NCBI GenBank assembly: GCA_964565895.1
Contig: CAZMGT010000032.1
Span: forward strand, 1 to 41,855
From: CAZMGT01 sp964565895
Lineage (GTDB): Bacteria > Armatimonadota > Zipacnadia > UBA1398 > CAZMGT01
Length of the DNA: 41,855 nt
Direction of reading: 5' to 3'
A model generated the notes under the pieces. It was not told the DNA's origin. It saw only the letters and a list, made by a program, of their open reading frames with translations, and made no database searches. A program made the translations under genes and the position numbers. Of the stretch, positions 34,668-41,800 are shown piece after piece. Each line of letters starts with the position of its first letter. The first letter of the stretch is position 1.

Positions 34668-36206
34668 ATGGAGGAAGCAGTGGCTGAGCAGGCTCAGGAA
34701 AAGCAGGGCACGGGCGAAGTTGTTCTCGCCATGCGGGGGATCAGCAAGGCGTTCCCCGGGGTGCAGGCGCTGGACAACGTAGACTTTGAGCTGCGCCGGG
34801 GCGAGATCCACGCCCTGCTTGGGGAGAACGGCGCGGGGAAGTCGACGCTGATCAAAATCCTCAGCGGGGCATATTCCAAGGACGCGGGCGAGATTATCAT
34901 TCGCGGCCAGCCGGTGGAGATCGCCAACCCTCTGGCCGCGATGCGCCTGGGCGTCGCGGTGATCTATCAGGAGTTTAACCTCGTCCCCCAGCTTTCCGTG
35001 GCCGAGAACGTGCTTCTCGGCCACGAGCCTTTTCGCAGGGTGCGCCAGCTAATTGACTTCGCCACCATGCGCCGGCAGTGCCAGCAGTATCTGGACGCCG
35101 TAGGCGCGGAGTTTTCGCCGGACACGCTCGTGAAGGACCTGAGCGTCGCCGAGCGCCAGCTCACGGAGATCGCCAAGGCTTTGTCGCTGCGCGGGGAGAT
35201 CCTCGTGCTGGACGAGCCCACGGCAACACTTACCGACCGGGAGATCGAACGGCTGTTTTCCGTGCTGCGCCAACTGGCCGCGGAGGGCAAATCGATCATC
35301 TACGTCTCGCACCGGCTGCAAGAGGTGCACCAGATTTGCGACAGGGTAACGGTGCTGCGCGACGGGAAGAAGGTGGCCACGCTGCCCGTGAGCGAGGCGA
35401 GCGTGCCCAAGCTCATTCGCCTCATGGTCGGCCGCTCGCTGGACGAGCAGATCCCCAAGGCAGCCGCGGAGATCGGGGCGGAGCTGTTGCGCGTGGAGGG
35501 GCTGACCAGCGAGGGGCATTTTTACGACGTCTCGCTTACCGTGCGCCATGGGGAGATCGTCGGGCTAGCCGGTCTTGTCGGCGCGGGGCGGACGGAGATC
35601 GCCAAGGCCATCTTCGGGGCGCTTCCCGTGCAGCGGGGGCGGGTGTTTTGGGAAGGGCGCGAGGTCCGTATTCGCTCGCCCCAGGAGGCGGTGCGCCTGG
35701 GCATCGCTCTGCTCACCGAGGACCGCAAGGAGCAGGGGCTCGTGCTCGGGCTGCCCGTGAGCCACAACATAACCCTGCCCAGCCTGCGCAAGATCAGCAC
35801 GCCGTTTGGCCTGAGCCTAAGCCGCGAGCGCGAGGAAGCGGAGCGCCTGGTGGAGGAGCTAGACGTTCGCCCGCGCGACATCCGCCGGCTGGTGCGCTAC
35901 CTCTCCGGGGGAAACCAGCAGAAGGTCGTGCTCGCCAAGTGGCTGTTTTCCGACGCGCGGCTGGTGCTGTTTGACGAACCCACGCGAGGGATCGACGTCG
36001 GGGCCAAGCGCGAGATCCACCAGCTTATCGGGCGGCTCGTGCAGCGCGGGGTGGGCGTGTTGTTGATCTCCTCGGAGATGCCGGAGATCCTCGGGTTGTG
36101 CGACCGGATATACGTAGTGCGCGAGGGGCGGATCGCCGGGGAGCTTGCCAGGGAGGAGGCGGACCAGGTTAAGGTTTTGTCGCTGGCCATGGGGGAAGCG
36201 GCGTGA
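34668..36206 (+). CDS. Ribose-type sugar ABC importer, duplicated ATPase
   Basis: A 512-residue ATPase with two ABC cassettes in one chain, the RbsA/MglA/XylG type that powers monosaccharide import. The first cassette has Walker A GENGAGKSTLIKIL, a Q-loop (VIYQEFNLVP), LSVAERQLTEIAKAL as signature region, and Walker B VLDEPTATLT. The second has a degenerate Walker A (GLVGAGRTEIAKAIFG), signature YLSGGNQQKVVLAKWL and VLFDEPTRGIDVGAK. This asymmetry is normal for the family. The start may be ATG 34668, with GGAAGG very close, or GTG 34680, which has GGAGG 5 nt upstream. It overlaps the permease gene by 4 nt. Confidence 0.95.
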   Translation: MEEAVAEQAQEKQGTGEVVLAMRGISKAFPGVQALDNVDFELRRGEIHALLGENGAGKSTLIKILSGAYSKDAGEIIIRGQPVEIANPLAAMRLGVAVIYQEFNLVPQLSVAENVLLGHEPFRRVRQLIDFATMRRQCQQYLDAVGAEFSPDTLVKDLSVAERQLTEIAKALSLRGEILVLDEPTATLTDREIERLFSVLRQLAAEGKSIIYVSHRLQEVHQICDRVTVLRDGKKVATLPVSEASVPKLIRLMVGRSLDEQIPKAAAEIGAELLRVEGLTSEGHFYDVSLTVRHGEIVGLAGLVGAGRTEIAKAIFGALPVQRGRVFWEGREVRIRSPQEAVRLGIALLTEDRKEQGLVLGLPVSHNITLPSLRKISTPFGLSLSREREEAERLVEELDVRPRDIRRLVRYLSGGNQQKVVLAKWLFSDARLVLFDEPTRGIDVGAKREIHQLIGRLVQRGVGVLLISSEMPEILGLCDRIYVVREGRIAGELAREEADQVKVLSLAMGEAA

Positions 36207-37147
36207 GGCTGCGCGACGTTCAGCTCCTGGCGATCACCGGCGCCCTGGTGGTTATCTGCCTTGCCCTCACTCTGCTTACCTGGCGCAGCGCGCACTGGTC
36301 GGGCACGCCGCCCTTTCTCACCCAGCGAAACATTCAGCTTATCCTCTACCAAAGCTCGCTGACGTTAGTCCTCGCCGCGGGGATGACGTTTGTCATTATC
36401 TCCGGCGGCATCGATCTCTCCGTGGGCTCGGTTTTAGGGCTGTGCACGGTAATAATTGCCCTGGTGCTTAAGCGCGGGGGGAGCGTGGGGCTGGGGGCGT
36501 TGGCGGCGATGGCCGTGGGGGTGGTGTGCGGGGCGCTGAGTGGGGGGCTTATCGTCGGCGGGCGTATCCCCCCGTTTATCGCCACCCTGGGGATGATGCT
36601 CATCGCCCGAGGGGCGGCCTACGTCGCCTCGGGCCAGCAGACGATCGGCGTGGGGACGGAGCTTGCTCGCCTGGGCCCGGCCAAGCAGGCGATCCCCCTC
36701 GTTGTCCCCCTGGCGGCGATCGCCGCGTCGTTCTTCGTCCTTTCGCGGACGCGGTTTGGCCGGCACCTATATGCCATCGGGGGGAACGAGGAGGCGGCGC
36801 GCCTTTCCGGCCTGCCCGTGGAGCGGGATAAGCTGATTACCTACTGTCTGTCCGGGCTGTGCGCGGGGCTCGGGGCGGTGGTCTACGTGGCCAAGCTCGA
36901 CGCGGGCAGCCACCTCGCGGGGGAGTACCTCGAGCTTTACGCCATCGCCGCGGTGATCATCGGCGGGACGAGCCTCATGGGGGGCGAGGGGCATGTGCTC
37001 GGCTCGCTCGTCGGCGCGCTGATCATGGGTGTCCTGCACAACGGTCTGCAACTGCTGCAGGTGCAGGAATATTGGCGGCGTATAGTAATTGGCGCGATAA
37101 TCGTTGCCGCGGTTTTCGTGGACCAAGTGCGCAGAAGGCGCACATAG
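36203..37147 (+). CDS. Ribose-type sugar ABC importer, permease
   Basis: A 314-residue integral membrane protein of the RbsC family with about eight to ten hydrophobic helices. Family motifs: MTFVIISGGIDLSVGSVLGL, PPFIATLGMMLIARGAAYV, TRFGRHLYAIGGNEEAARLSG (the cytoplasmic coupling loop) and VIIGGTSLMGGEGHVLGSLVGALIMGVLHNGL. It would form a homodimer with the duplicated ATPase below and the binding protein outside. GTG start inside the ATPase stop (GTGA). Confidence 0.95.
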   Translation: MRLRDVQLLAITGALVVICLALTLLTWRSAHWSGTPPFLTQRNIQLILYQSSLTLVLAAGMTFVIISGGIDLSVGSVLGLCTVIIALVLKRGGSVGLGALAAMAVGVVCGALSGGLIVGGRIPPFIATLGMMLIARGAAYVASGQQTIGVGTELARLGPAKQAIPLVVPLAAIAASFFVLSRTRFGRHLYAIGGNEEAARLSGLPVERDKLITYCLSGLCAGLGAVVYVAKLDAGSHLAGEYLELYAIAAVIIGGTSLMGGEGHVLGSLVGALIMGVLHNGLQLLQVQEYWRRIVIGAIIVAAVFVDQVRRRRT

Positions 37148-37174
37148 CCGGTAGACGATGCGGAGGAATTGCCG

Positions 37175-38293
37175 ATGAGCGGGAGCATGGCGCGGAAAGC
37201 CGCCCTGGGCGTTGCCCTGGCCTTGGCCGCTGCCCTGTGCGGGTGCAGGCGCGAGCAGCCGGCGCAGGAGCAACCGCCGGAGCAGGCGGCACCCACGGGG
37301 AAGATTAAAGTGGCAATGCTCGAGGGCATTCGCGGGGTGGACAACGCCGAGGCGCGCAAGCAGGGATTCTTGAAGGCCATGAGCGAGCACGAGGCGGAGA
37401 TTGAGGTCGCCGCGATGGACACCGCGAACTGGATGCTCGAGCAGGGGGAGCAGGTGTGCGCGAACATGCTTACCGCGCACCCCGACATTAAGGGCATTTT
37501 CTGCGCGAATGACATGATGGCCCTGGGGGCGATAAAGGCCATCGAGGCCGCGGGAAAGGCGGGGGAAGTGGTCGTTTGCGCCTACGATAACATTAAGGCG
37601 GCCCAGGAGGCGCTGCTTGCCGGGACGCTTGCGGCGACGATCGAGCAGCACCCGTACTTTATGGGGAACTTCGGCGTGGCCGCCGCGATAATGACGCTGG
37701 AAGGCGGCGACGTGCCCCAGGAGATCGAGGTTCCCGTGGAGCTGATCACCAAGGAAGTGCTGCTTAAGCAGCGTGAGGAGTTTTCCGACGCCGAGGACGT
37801 GACGCTTGCTGTGGAGCGCGCGGCGGTTGGCGAGGCGCGCAAGAAGGCGTTGGGGGAGGTGCCCGAGCCTTCGCGCAGGTATCGCATCGGGCTGATTATG
37901 AAGACGCTGAGCAACCCGTTTTTCACGATGATGCAGCGCGGGGCGGAGGACGCCGCGGCGGAGTTTGGCGTAGAGCTTATTGTCCAGAGCGCGGAGAAGG
38001 AGACGGACTTCGACCAGCAGGCGGACATCGTGCGCAGCATGGTTGCCCAGGGTGTGGACGCGATTCTCATCGCGCCGGCGGACTCCAAAGCCCTCGTCGG
38101 GCCGCTGCTCGAAGCGAACAGCGCGGGAATCCCCGTGCTTAACCTCGACAATCGGCTAGACCCGGACACGGTGCGCGAGCGCGGGCTGGAGCTGGTTACG
38201 TTCATCGGGCCGGACAACGTGCAAGGGGCGTATTTGTCGAGCAAGTACATGGCGGAGCAGTTGGTCGGGGGGACGGAGCAGGAGGAGAGCTAG
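37175..38293 (+). CDS. Circularly permuted sugar-binding lipoprotein of the ABC importer
   Basis: A 372-residue binding protein of the ribose-binding (Peripla_BP_4) type with its halves swapped. Residues 1-24 form a signal with a lipobox-like LCGC (lipid anchor at Cys24). Residues about 42-193 match lobe 2, which is C-terminal in RbsB (KIKVAMLEGIRGVDNAEARK, IKGIFCANDMMALGAI, VVVCAYDN, AATIEQHP). A helical, charged linker spans about 194-233. Residues about 235-363 match RbsB's N-terminal lobe (YRIGLIMKTLSNPFF, ILIAPADSKAL, IPVLNLDNR, FIGPDNVQGAYLS). Equivalents of the RbsB ribose contacts are present in both lobes: N247, F249, F250, D325, R327, N112, D138 and Q158. ATG 37175 with GGAGG 8 nt upstream; TTG 37169 is less likely. 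Confidence 0.88.
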   Translation: MSGSMARKAALGVALALAAALCGCRREQPAQEQPPEQAAPTGKIKVAMLEGIRGVDNAEARKQGFLKAMSEHEAEIEVAAMDTANWMLEQGEQVCANMLTAHPDIKGIFCANDMMALGAIKAIEAAGKAGEVVVCAYDNIKAAQEALLAGTLAATIEQHPYFMGNFGVAAAIMTLEGGDVPQEIEVPVELITKEVLLKQREEFSDAEDVTLAVERAAVGEARKKALGEVPEPSRRYRIGLIMKTLSNPFFTMMQRGAEDAAAEFGVELIVQSAEKETDFDQQADIVRSMVAQGVDAILIAPADSKALVGPLLEANSAGIPVLNLDNRLDPDTVRERGLELVTFIGPDNVQGAYLSSKYMAEQLVGGTEQEES

Positions 38294-38353
38294 CTGCGCA
38301 GTAGCGGGCTGGGTTAACGGGCGGGGGCGAGGAAAAAAGTGGCCCCCGTGGGG

Positions 38354-38383
38354 TTGACGGGAAGGGTGCGTTTGGGCTAGAAT
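38354..38383 (+). promoter_or_regulatory. Promoter of the rpsL leader / str operon
   Basis: TTGACG (38354-38359), an 18-bp spacer and TAGAAT (38378-38383). It lies 60 nt after the binding-protein stop and about 285 nt before rpsL. The stretch before it has a GGGGGC/GCCCCC inverted repeat around an A-tract (about 38323-38347) without a T-run. Confidence 0.75.
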
Positions 38384-38389
38384 TTGCGG

Positions 38390-38635
38390 CTGTCTGCTGT
38401 AGCGTCAGGGTGCTGCAGCGCGGACACGGGATGACCGTGTGCGGTCCGCTGCGTGTCCGCTTAATCCGCGGCTGCGGGGTTGTCCCGGACGCGCGGACTG
38501 ATCGCAAGTTGGGGCCGCGGGGTTCGAGCTCGCGGAGGTGCTGGCTCCCGGAAGGGAGTGCTCTCGGGCAAGCAGACACCAGCATAACGGGATTGCAAAT
38601 GCCCCTTGTGCTGCGAGCTCGAGGGGCATTTTTGT
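38390..38635 (+). ncRNA. Structured RNA upstream of rpsL (leader or separate small RNA)
   Basis: Between the promoter and a terminator the sequence folds into successive helices. GCGGACACG (38420-38428) can pair with CGTGTCCGC (38452-38460), or locally as GCGGA/TCCGC over CACGG/CCGTG, two exclusive forms. TCCGCG (38465-38470) pairs with CGCGGA (38492-38497). TGCTGG (38539-38544) and CCAGCA (38579-38584) close a three-way junction holding CTCCC-GGAA-GGGAG (GNRA tetraloop) and TGCT/AGCA. TCGAGCTCGCGG (38524-38535) can pair over 12 nt with the terminator loop (38611-38622). I recognise no known RNA family; the frame open through this region has no protein features. Confidence 0.55.
38597..38634 (+). 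terminator. Intrinsic terminator between leader and rpsL
   Basis: Stem AAATGCCCCT (38597-38606) with AGGGGCATTT (38622-38631), perfect over 10 bp, a 15-nt loop and a TTTTT run. It lies 35 nt before the rpsL start, so transcription of the str operon either reads through it under control or uses another promoter. Confidence 0.8.
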
Positions 38636-38652
38636 CATTAGAAGGAGTTCTT

Positions 38653-38682
38653 ATGAGGAGGTCTCGCCGTGCCTACGATTAG
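38653..38682 (+). CDS. Possible 9-codon minigene overlapping the rpsL start
   Basis: ATG 38653 opens MRRSRRAYD and ends TAG 38680-38682, with GAAGGAG 5 nt upstream. The rpsL start at 38669 lies inside it in another frame, and the rpsL ribosome binding site is part of its second and third codons. It could couple translation to rpsL, or be chance. Position and ribosome site are the only evidence. Confidence 0.3.
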   Translation: MRRSRRAYD

Positions 38683-39085
38683 TCAGCTAGTTCGCTCTGG
38701 TCGGCAAAAGCCCAAGCGCAAGCCCAAGGCGCCGGCGCTGAAGCGCATTTTCAACTCGCTTAAGCGCGAGGCGCGGCCCATTCGCGGGGCGCCGCAAAAG
38801 CGCGGGGTATGCGTAAAGGTGTGGGCTATTACCCCGAAAAAGCCCAACTCCGCCCTGCGCAAGGTGGCCCGCGTGCGGCTGACTAATCGGCAGGAGGTCA
38901 CGGCGTATATCCCGGGCATCGGGCACAACCTGCAGGAGCACTCCGTGGTTCTCATCCGCGGCGGACGGGTGAAGGACCTCAACTCCGTGAAGTATCATGT
39001 CATCCGCGGGGTGCTCGATGCCGCGGGCGTGGAAGACCGAAAGCAGTCGCGGTCGAAGTACGGCACGAAGAGGCCCAAGCAGTAG
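38669..39085 (+). CDS. rpsL: 30S ribosomal protein S12
   Basis: Decoding-centre protein of the small subunit, 138 residues. It has the long N-terminal form (KRIFNSLKREARPIRG inserted before APQKRGVC) typical of Bacillus-like S12 rather than the 124-residue E. coli form. TPKKPNSALRKVARVRL with the lysine whose mutation gives streptomycin resistance is intact, and GHNLQEHSVVLIRGGRVKDL keeps the aspartate that is methylthiolated in E. coli. The next two residues are Asn105-Ser106 where E. coli has Pro-Gly. GTG 38669 with GAGGAGG 7 nt upstream. First gene of the str operon. Confidence 0.98.
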   Translation: MPTISQLVRSGRQKPKRKPKAPALKRIFNSLKREARPIRGAPQKRGVCVKVWAITPKKPNSALRKVARVRLTNRQEVTAYIPGIGHNLQEHSVVLIRGGRVKDLNSVKYHVIRGVLDAAGVEDRKQSRSKYGTKRPKQ

Positions 39086-39116
39086 GGGCCGCGCGAGGGC
39101 CGAGGAGGAAAGCGAG

Positions 39117-39587
39117 ATGCCCAGACGAGGGAACGTTAAGCGGCGGATACCCCCGCCCGATCCCGTTTACGGCAGCCGCCTGATCACGCGGTTTATCAAC
39201 TGCATGATGAAGGGCGGCAAGAAGAGCGTTGCCGAGCGGATTTTCTATAAATCGCTGGAGCGCATCGCCGACCGGACGAACGAAAACCCGCTCGATATTT
39301 TCGAGCGCGCGCTGCGCAACACGATGCCCGTGCTCGAAGTGCGCGGTCGGCGTGTGGGCGGGGCGACGTATCAGGTGCCCATTGAGGTGCGTGCCGACCG
39401 CCGCGTGACCCTCGGGATACGGTGGCTGATACATGCTGCCCGAGCGCGCAAGGGGCGCTCCATGGACGAGAAGCTGGCCGCAGAGCTGATCGACGCCGCC
39501 AACGGCGTCGGGGGCGCTGTACAGAAGAAAGAGGAAGTCCACCGCATGGCGGAGGCCAACAGGGCCTTTGCCCACTATCGGTGGTAG
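39117..39587 (+). CDS. rpsG: 30S ribosomal protein S7
   Basis: Primary 16S rRNA-binding protein that nucleates the small-subunit head, 156 residues. Motifs: MPRRGNVKRRIPPPDPVYGS, FINCMMKGGKKSVAERIFY, NPLDIFERALRNTMPVLEVR, VGGATYQVPIEV, RWLIHAARAR and HRMAEANRAFAHYRW. ATG 39117 with GAGGAGGA upstream. In E. coli S7 represses its own operon by binding the rpsL-rpsG gap; here that gap is only 31 nt and shows no large structure. Confidence 0.98.
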   Translation: MPRRGNVKRRIPPPDPVYGSRLITRFINCMMKGGKKSVAERIFYKSLERIADRTNENPLDIFERALRNTMPVLEVRGRRVGGATYQVPIEVRADRRVTLGIRWLIHAARARKGRSMDEKLAAELIDAANGVGGAVQKKEEVHRMAEANRAFAHYRW

Positions 39588-39594
39588 CCCTCCC

Positions 39595-39653
39595 AGCGCC
39601 AGGCCAGCGCATTGCTTGAATAAAGCAGTCGCCTACGGGCTGGCGCTTTTGTT
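39595..39653 (+). terminator. Terminator-like hairpin between rpsG and fusA
   Basis: AGCGCCAG (39595-39602) pairs with CTGGCGCT (39640-39647), followed by TTTTGTTTG. The wide loop holds a small inner hairpin (TGCTT/AAGCA). Partial termination here would set a ratio between ribosomal proteins and elongation factors. Confidence 0.5.
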
Positions 39654-39680
39654 TGCGTTGTAGATAGGAGAACGGTCGAA

Positions 39681-41774
39681 GTGGCCAGGACAGTGCCGCT
39701 GGAGACAGTGCGGAACATCGGCTTCGTGGCGCACATCGACGCCGGCAAGACCACGGTTACCGAGCGTGTGCTCTTTTACACGGGCCGCATTCGCAAGCCG
39801 GGGGAGGTGCACGACGGCTGCGCCACGACGGACTATATGGAGCAGGAGCGCGAGCGGGGGATAACCATTACCTCCGCGGCGACGACCTGCTGGTGGCGCG
39901 ACCATCAGATAAACATCATCGACACCCCCGGCCACGTGGACTTCACCGTGGAGGTCGAGCGCAGCTTGCGCGTGCTCGACGGGGCCGTGGTTGTGTTCTC
40001 CGCGGTGGAGGGCGTGCAGCCGCAGTCGGAGACGGTGTGGCGCCAGGCGGACCACTATTTTGTCCCGCGCGTGGCGTTTGTGAACAAGATGGACCGCGTG
40101 GGCGCGGACTTTCACCGCACGCTGCACGACATGCGCGAGAAGCTCGGCGGGCACTGCGTGGCCATGCAACTGCCCTGGGGCGAGCAGGACCAGTTCCGGG
40201 GAATTATCGACCTGGTGACCATGCAGATGTGGGTTTATAAAGACGAGATGGGCAAGATTTATGAGCCGGAGCCCATTCCCGAAGACGAAGTGGAGATCGC
40301 TCAGATCTGGCGCGAGGCCCTGCTCGAGGCCGTCGCCGAATATGACGACACGGTTATGGAGCGCTACCTTGAGGGGCAGGAGATCGCCCCGGAGGATATT
40401 CGGCGCGCCGTGCGCCGGGCAACGATTAAGGCGAAGCTTGTCCCCGTGTTTTGTGGCTCGGCGCTGAAAAACCGCGGGATTCAGCTTCTGCTCGACGGAA
40501 TTGTGGACTATCTCCCTTCGCCGCTTGACATTCCGCCGGTAAACGGGACCGACCCCAGGGGCAACGAGGTGCAGCGCAAGGTTGACGACGACGCCCCGTT
40601 TACGGCCCTCGTGTTTAAGGTGCAGACGGACGAGTATGTGGGGCGGCTGGTCTACTTCCGCGTGTATTCGGGGAAGGCGAAGACGGGCGACACGGTGCTC
40701 GTTCCGCGGAAGAAGCAGAAGGTGCGCCTGAGCCGGCTCGTGCGCATGCACGCCAACCACCGCGAAGAGGTTAAGGAGGCGCGCACGGGCGATATTCTCG
40801 CCGCGGTGGGCCTTAAGGAGGCGACCACGGGGGACACCCTGTGCGACCCGAAAAAGCCTATTTCGCTGGAGCCGATAACGTTCCCCGAGCCGGTAATCTC
40901 CGCGGCGATCGAGCCCAAGACGAAGGCCGACGAGGAGAAGCTGGAGAGCGGGCTGCAAGCGCTGGAGGCCGAGGACCCCACCCTACGCTGCAAGACGGAC
41001 CCGGAGACGGGGCAGTTGATCATCTCGGGCATGGGGGAGCTGCACCTGGAGATTATCGTGGACCGGCTGCAGCGCGAGCACCACGTCGCGGCGCGCCTGG
41101 GCCAGCCCCAGGTGGCCTATAAGGAGACGATTACCGTGCCCGCGGAGGGCGAGGGGCGGTATATTCGGCAGACGGGCGGGCGCGGGCAATATGGCCACGT
41201 TAAGCTGCGCGTGGAGCCGCTTGAGCCTGGCGGCGGATTTGAGTTTATCAACGAGATCGTGGGCGGGGTTATCCCCGAGGAGTTCATGCCGGCGATCGAG
41301 CAAGGCTGCCGCACGGCGATGGAAAGCGGCGTGCTCGCCGGCTACCCCGTCGTTGATGTGCGCGTGCGGGTTATCGATGGCTCGTATCACGAGGTAGACT
41401 CGTCGGCGGTGGCCTTTCGCATCGCGGCGAGCATGGCCATGCGCCAGGCAATGGAGCGCGCAGAGCCGGTAATAAAGGAGCCGATTATGTTCGTGGAGGT
41501 GCTTACCCCGGAGGAGCACTTGGGCGATGTTCTGGCAGACTTCAACACGCGGCGCGGTATCGTACAGTCAACAAGTGCTGTCGCGGGAGTGACGCGGAGC
41601 ATCCGCGGGCTTGTTCCGTTAAGCGAGATGTTCGGCTACGCGACGACGCTGCGCTCGCTGACGCAGGGGAGAGGGACGTATACCATGGAGTTTCGCTCCT
41701 ACGAGCCCCTGCCGCCGGATCGCATGGAAGCGCTCATTGGGCGCCGGCCCGTGGTGCCGGCACACTCTCATTAG
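39681..41774 (+). CDS. fusA: Translation elongation factor G
   Basis: GTPase that moves the ribosome along mRNA, 697 residues. G1 AHIDAGKTTVTERVL, switch II region DTPGHVDFTVEVERSLRVLDG, G4 NKMDR, G5 GSALKNRGIQLLLDGIVDYLPSP, domain II VQTDEYVGRLVYFRVYSG, and domain IV-V motifs GRGQYGHVKLRVEPLEPG, YPVVDVRVRVIDGSYHEVDSS and EHLGDVLADFNTRRG are all present. Length is standard for bacterial EF-G. GTG 39681 with GGAG about 10 nt upstream. Follows rpsG in the str operon order. Confidence 0.98.
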   Translation: MARTVPLETVRNIGFVAHIDAGKTTVTERVLFYTGRIRKPGEVHDGCATTDYMEQERERGITITSAATTCWWRDHQINIIDTPGHVDFTVEVERSLRVLDGAVVVFSAVEGVQPQSETVWRQADHYFVPRVAFVNKMDRVGADFHRTLHDMREKLGGHCVAMQLPWGEQDQFRGIIDLVTMQMWVYKDEMGKIYEPEPIPEDEVEIAQIWREALLEAVAEYDDTVMERYLEGQEIAPEDIRRAVRRATIKAKLVPVFCGSALKNRGIQLLLDGIVDYLPSPLDIPPVNGTDPRGNEVQRKVDDDAPFTALVFKVQTDEYVGRLVYFRVYSGKAKTGDTVLVPRKKQKVRLSRLVRMHANHREEVKEARTGDILAAVGLKEATTGDTLCDPKKPISLEPITFPEPVISAAIEPKTKADEEKLESGLQALEAEDPTLRCKTDPETGQLIISGMGELHLEIIVDRLQREHHVAARLGQPQVAYKETITVPAEGEGRYIRQTGGRGQYGHVKLRVEPLEPGGGFEFINEIVGGVIPEEFMPAIEQGCRTAMESGVLAGYPVVDVRVRVIDGSYHEVDSSAVAFRIAASMAMRQAMERAEPVIKEPIMFVEVLTPEEHLGDVLADFNTRRGIVQSTSAVAGVTRSIRGLVPLSEMFGYATTLRSLTQGRGTYTMEFRSYEPLPPDRMEALIGRRPVVPAHSH

Positions 41775-41800
41775 CAAGGAGCAGATAGGGAGGCAGGACG

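Noticed and set aside
38490..38540. GGGGTTCGAGCTCG as a tRNA T-arm or tmRNA start
   Set aside because: No matching acceptor or anticodon stems and the loop register is wrong; the stretch fits better as a leader helix.
38536..38585. Resemblance of the CTCCCGGAAGGGAG hairpin to the signal recognition particle RNA apex
   Set aside because: The SRP apex needs the conserved asymmetric loops (AGGTCCGGAAGGAAGCAGC type); these are missing, and the hairpin sits in a three-way junction.
38410..38682. 90-codon frame covering the rpsL leader
   Set aside because: No motif, and the same bases are taken up by complementary helices and the terminator; only its last nine codons have a ribosome site and these are listed separately.
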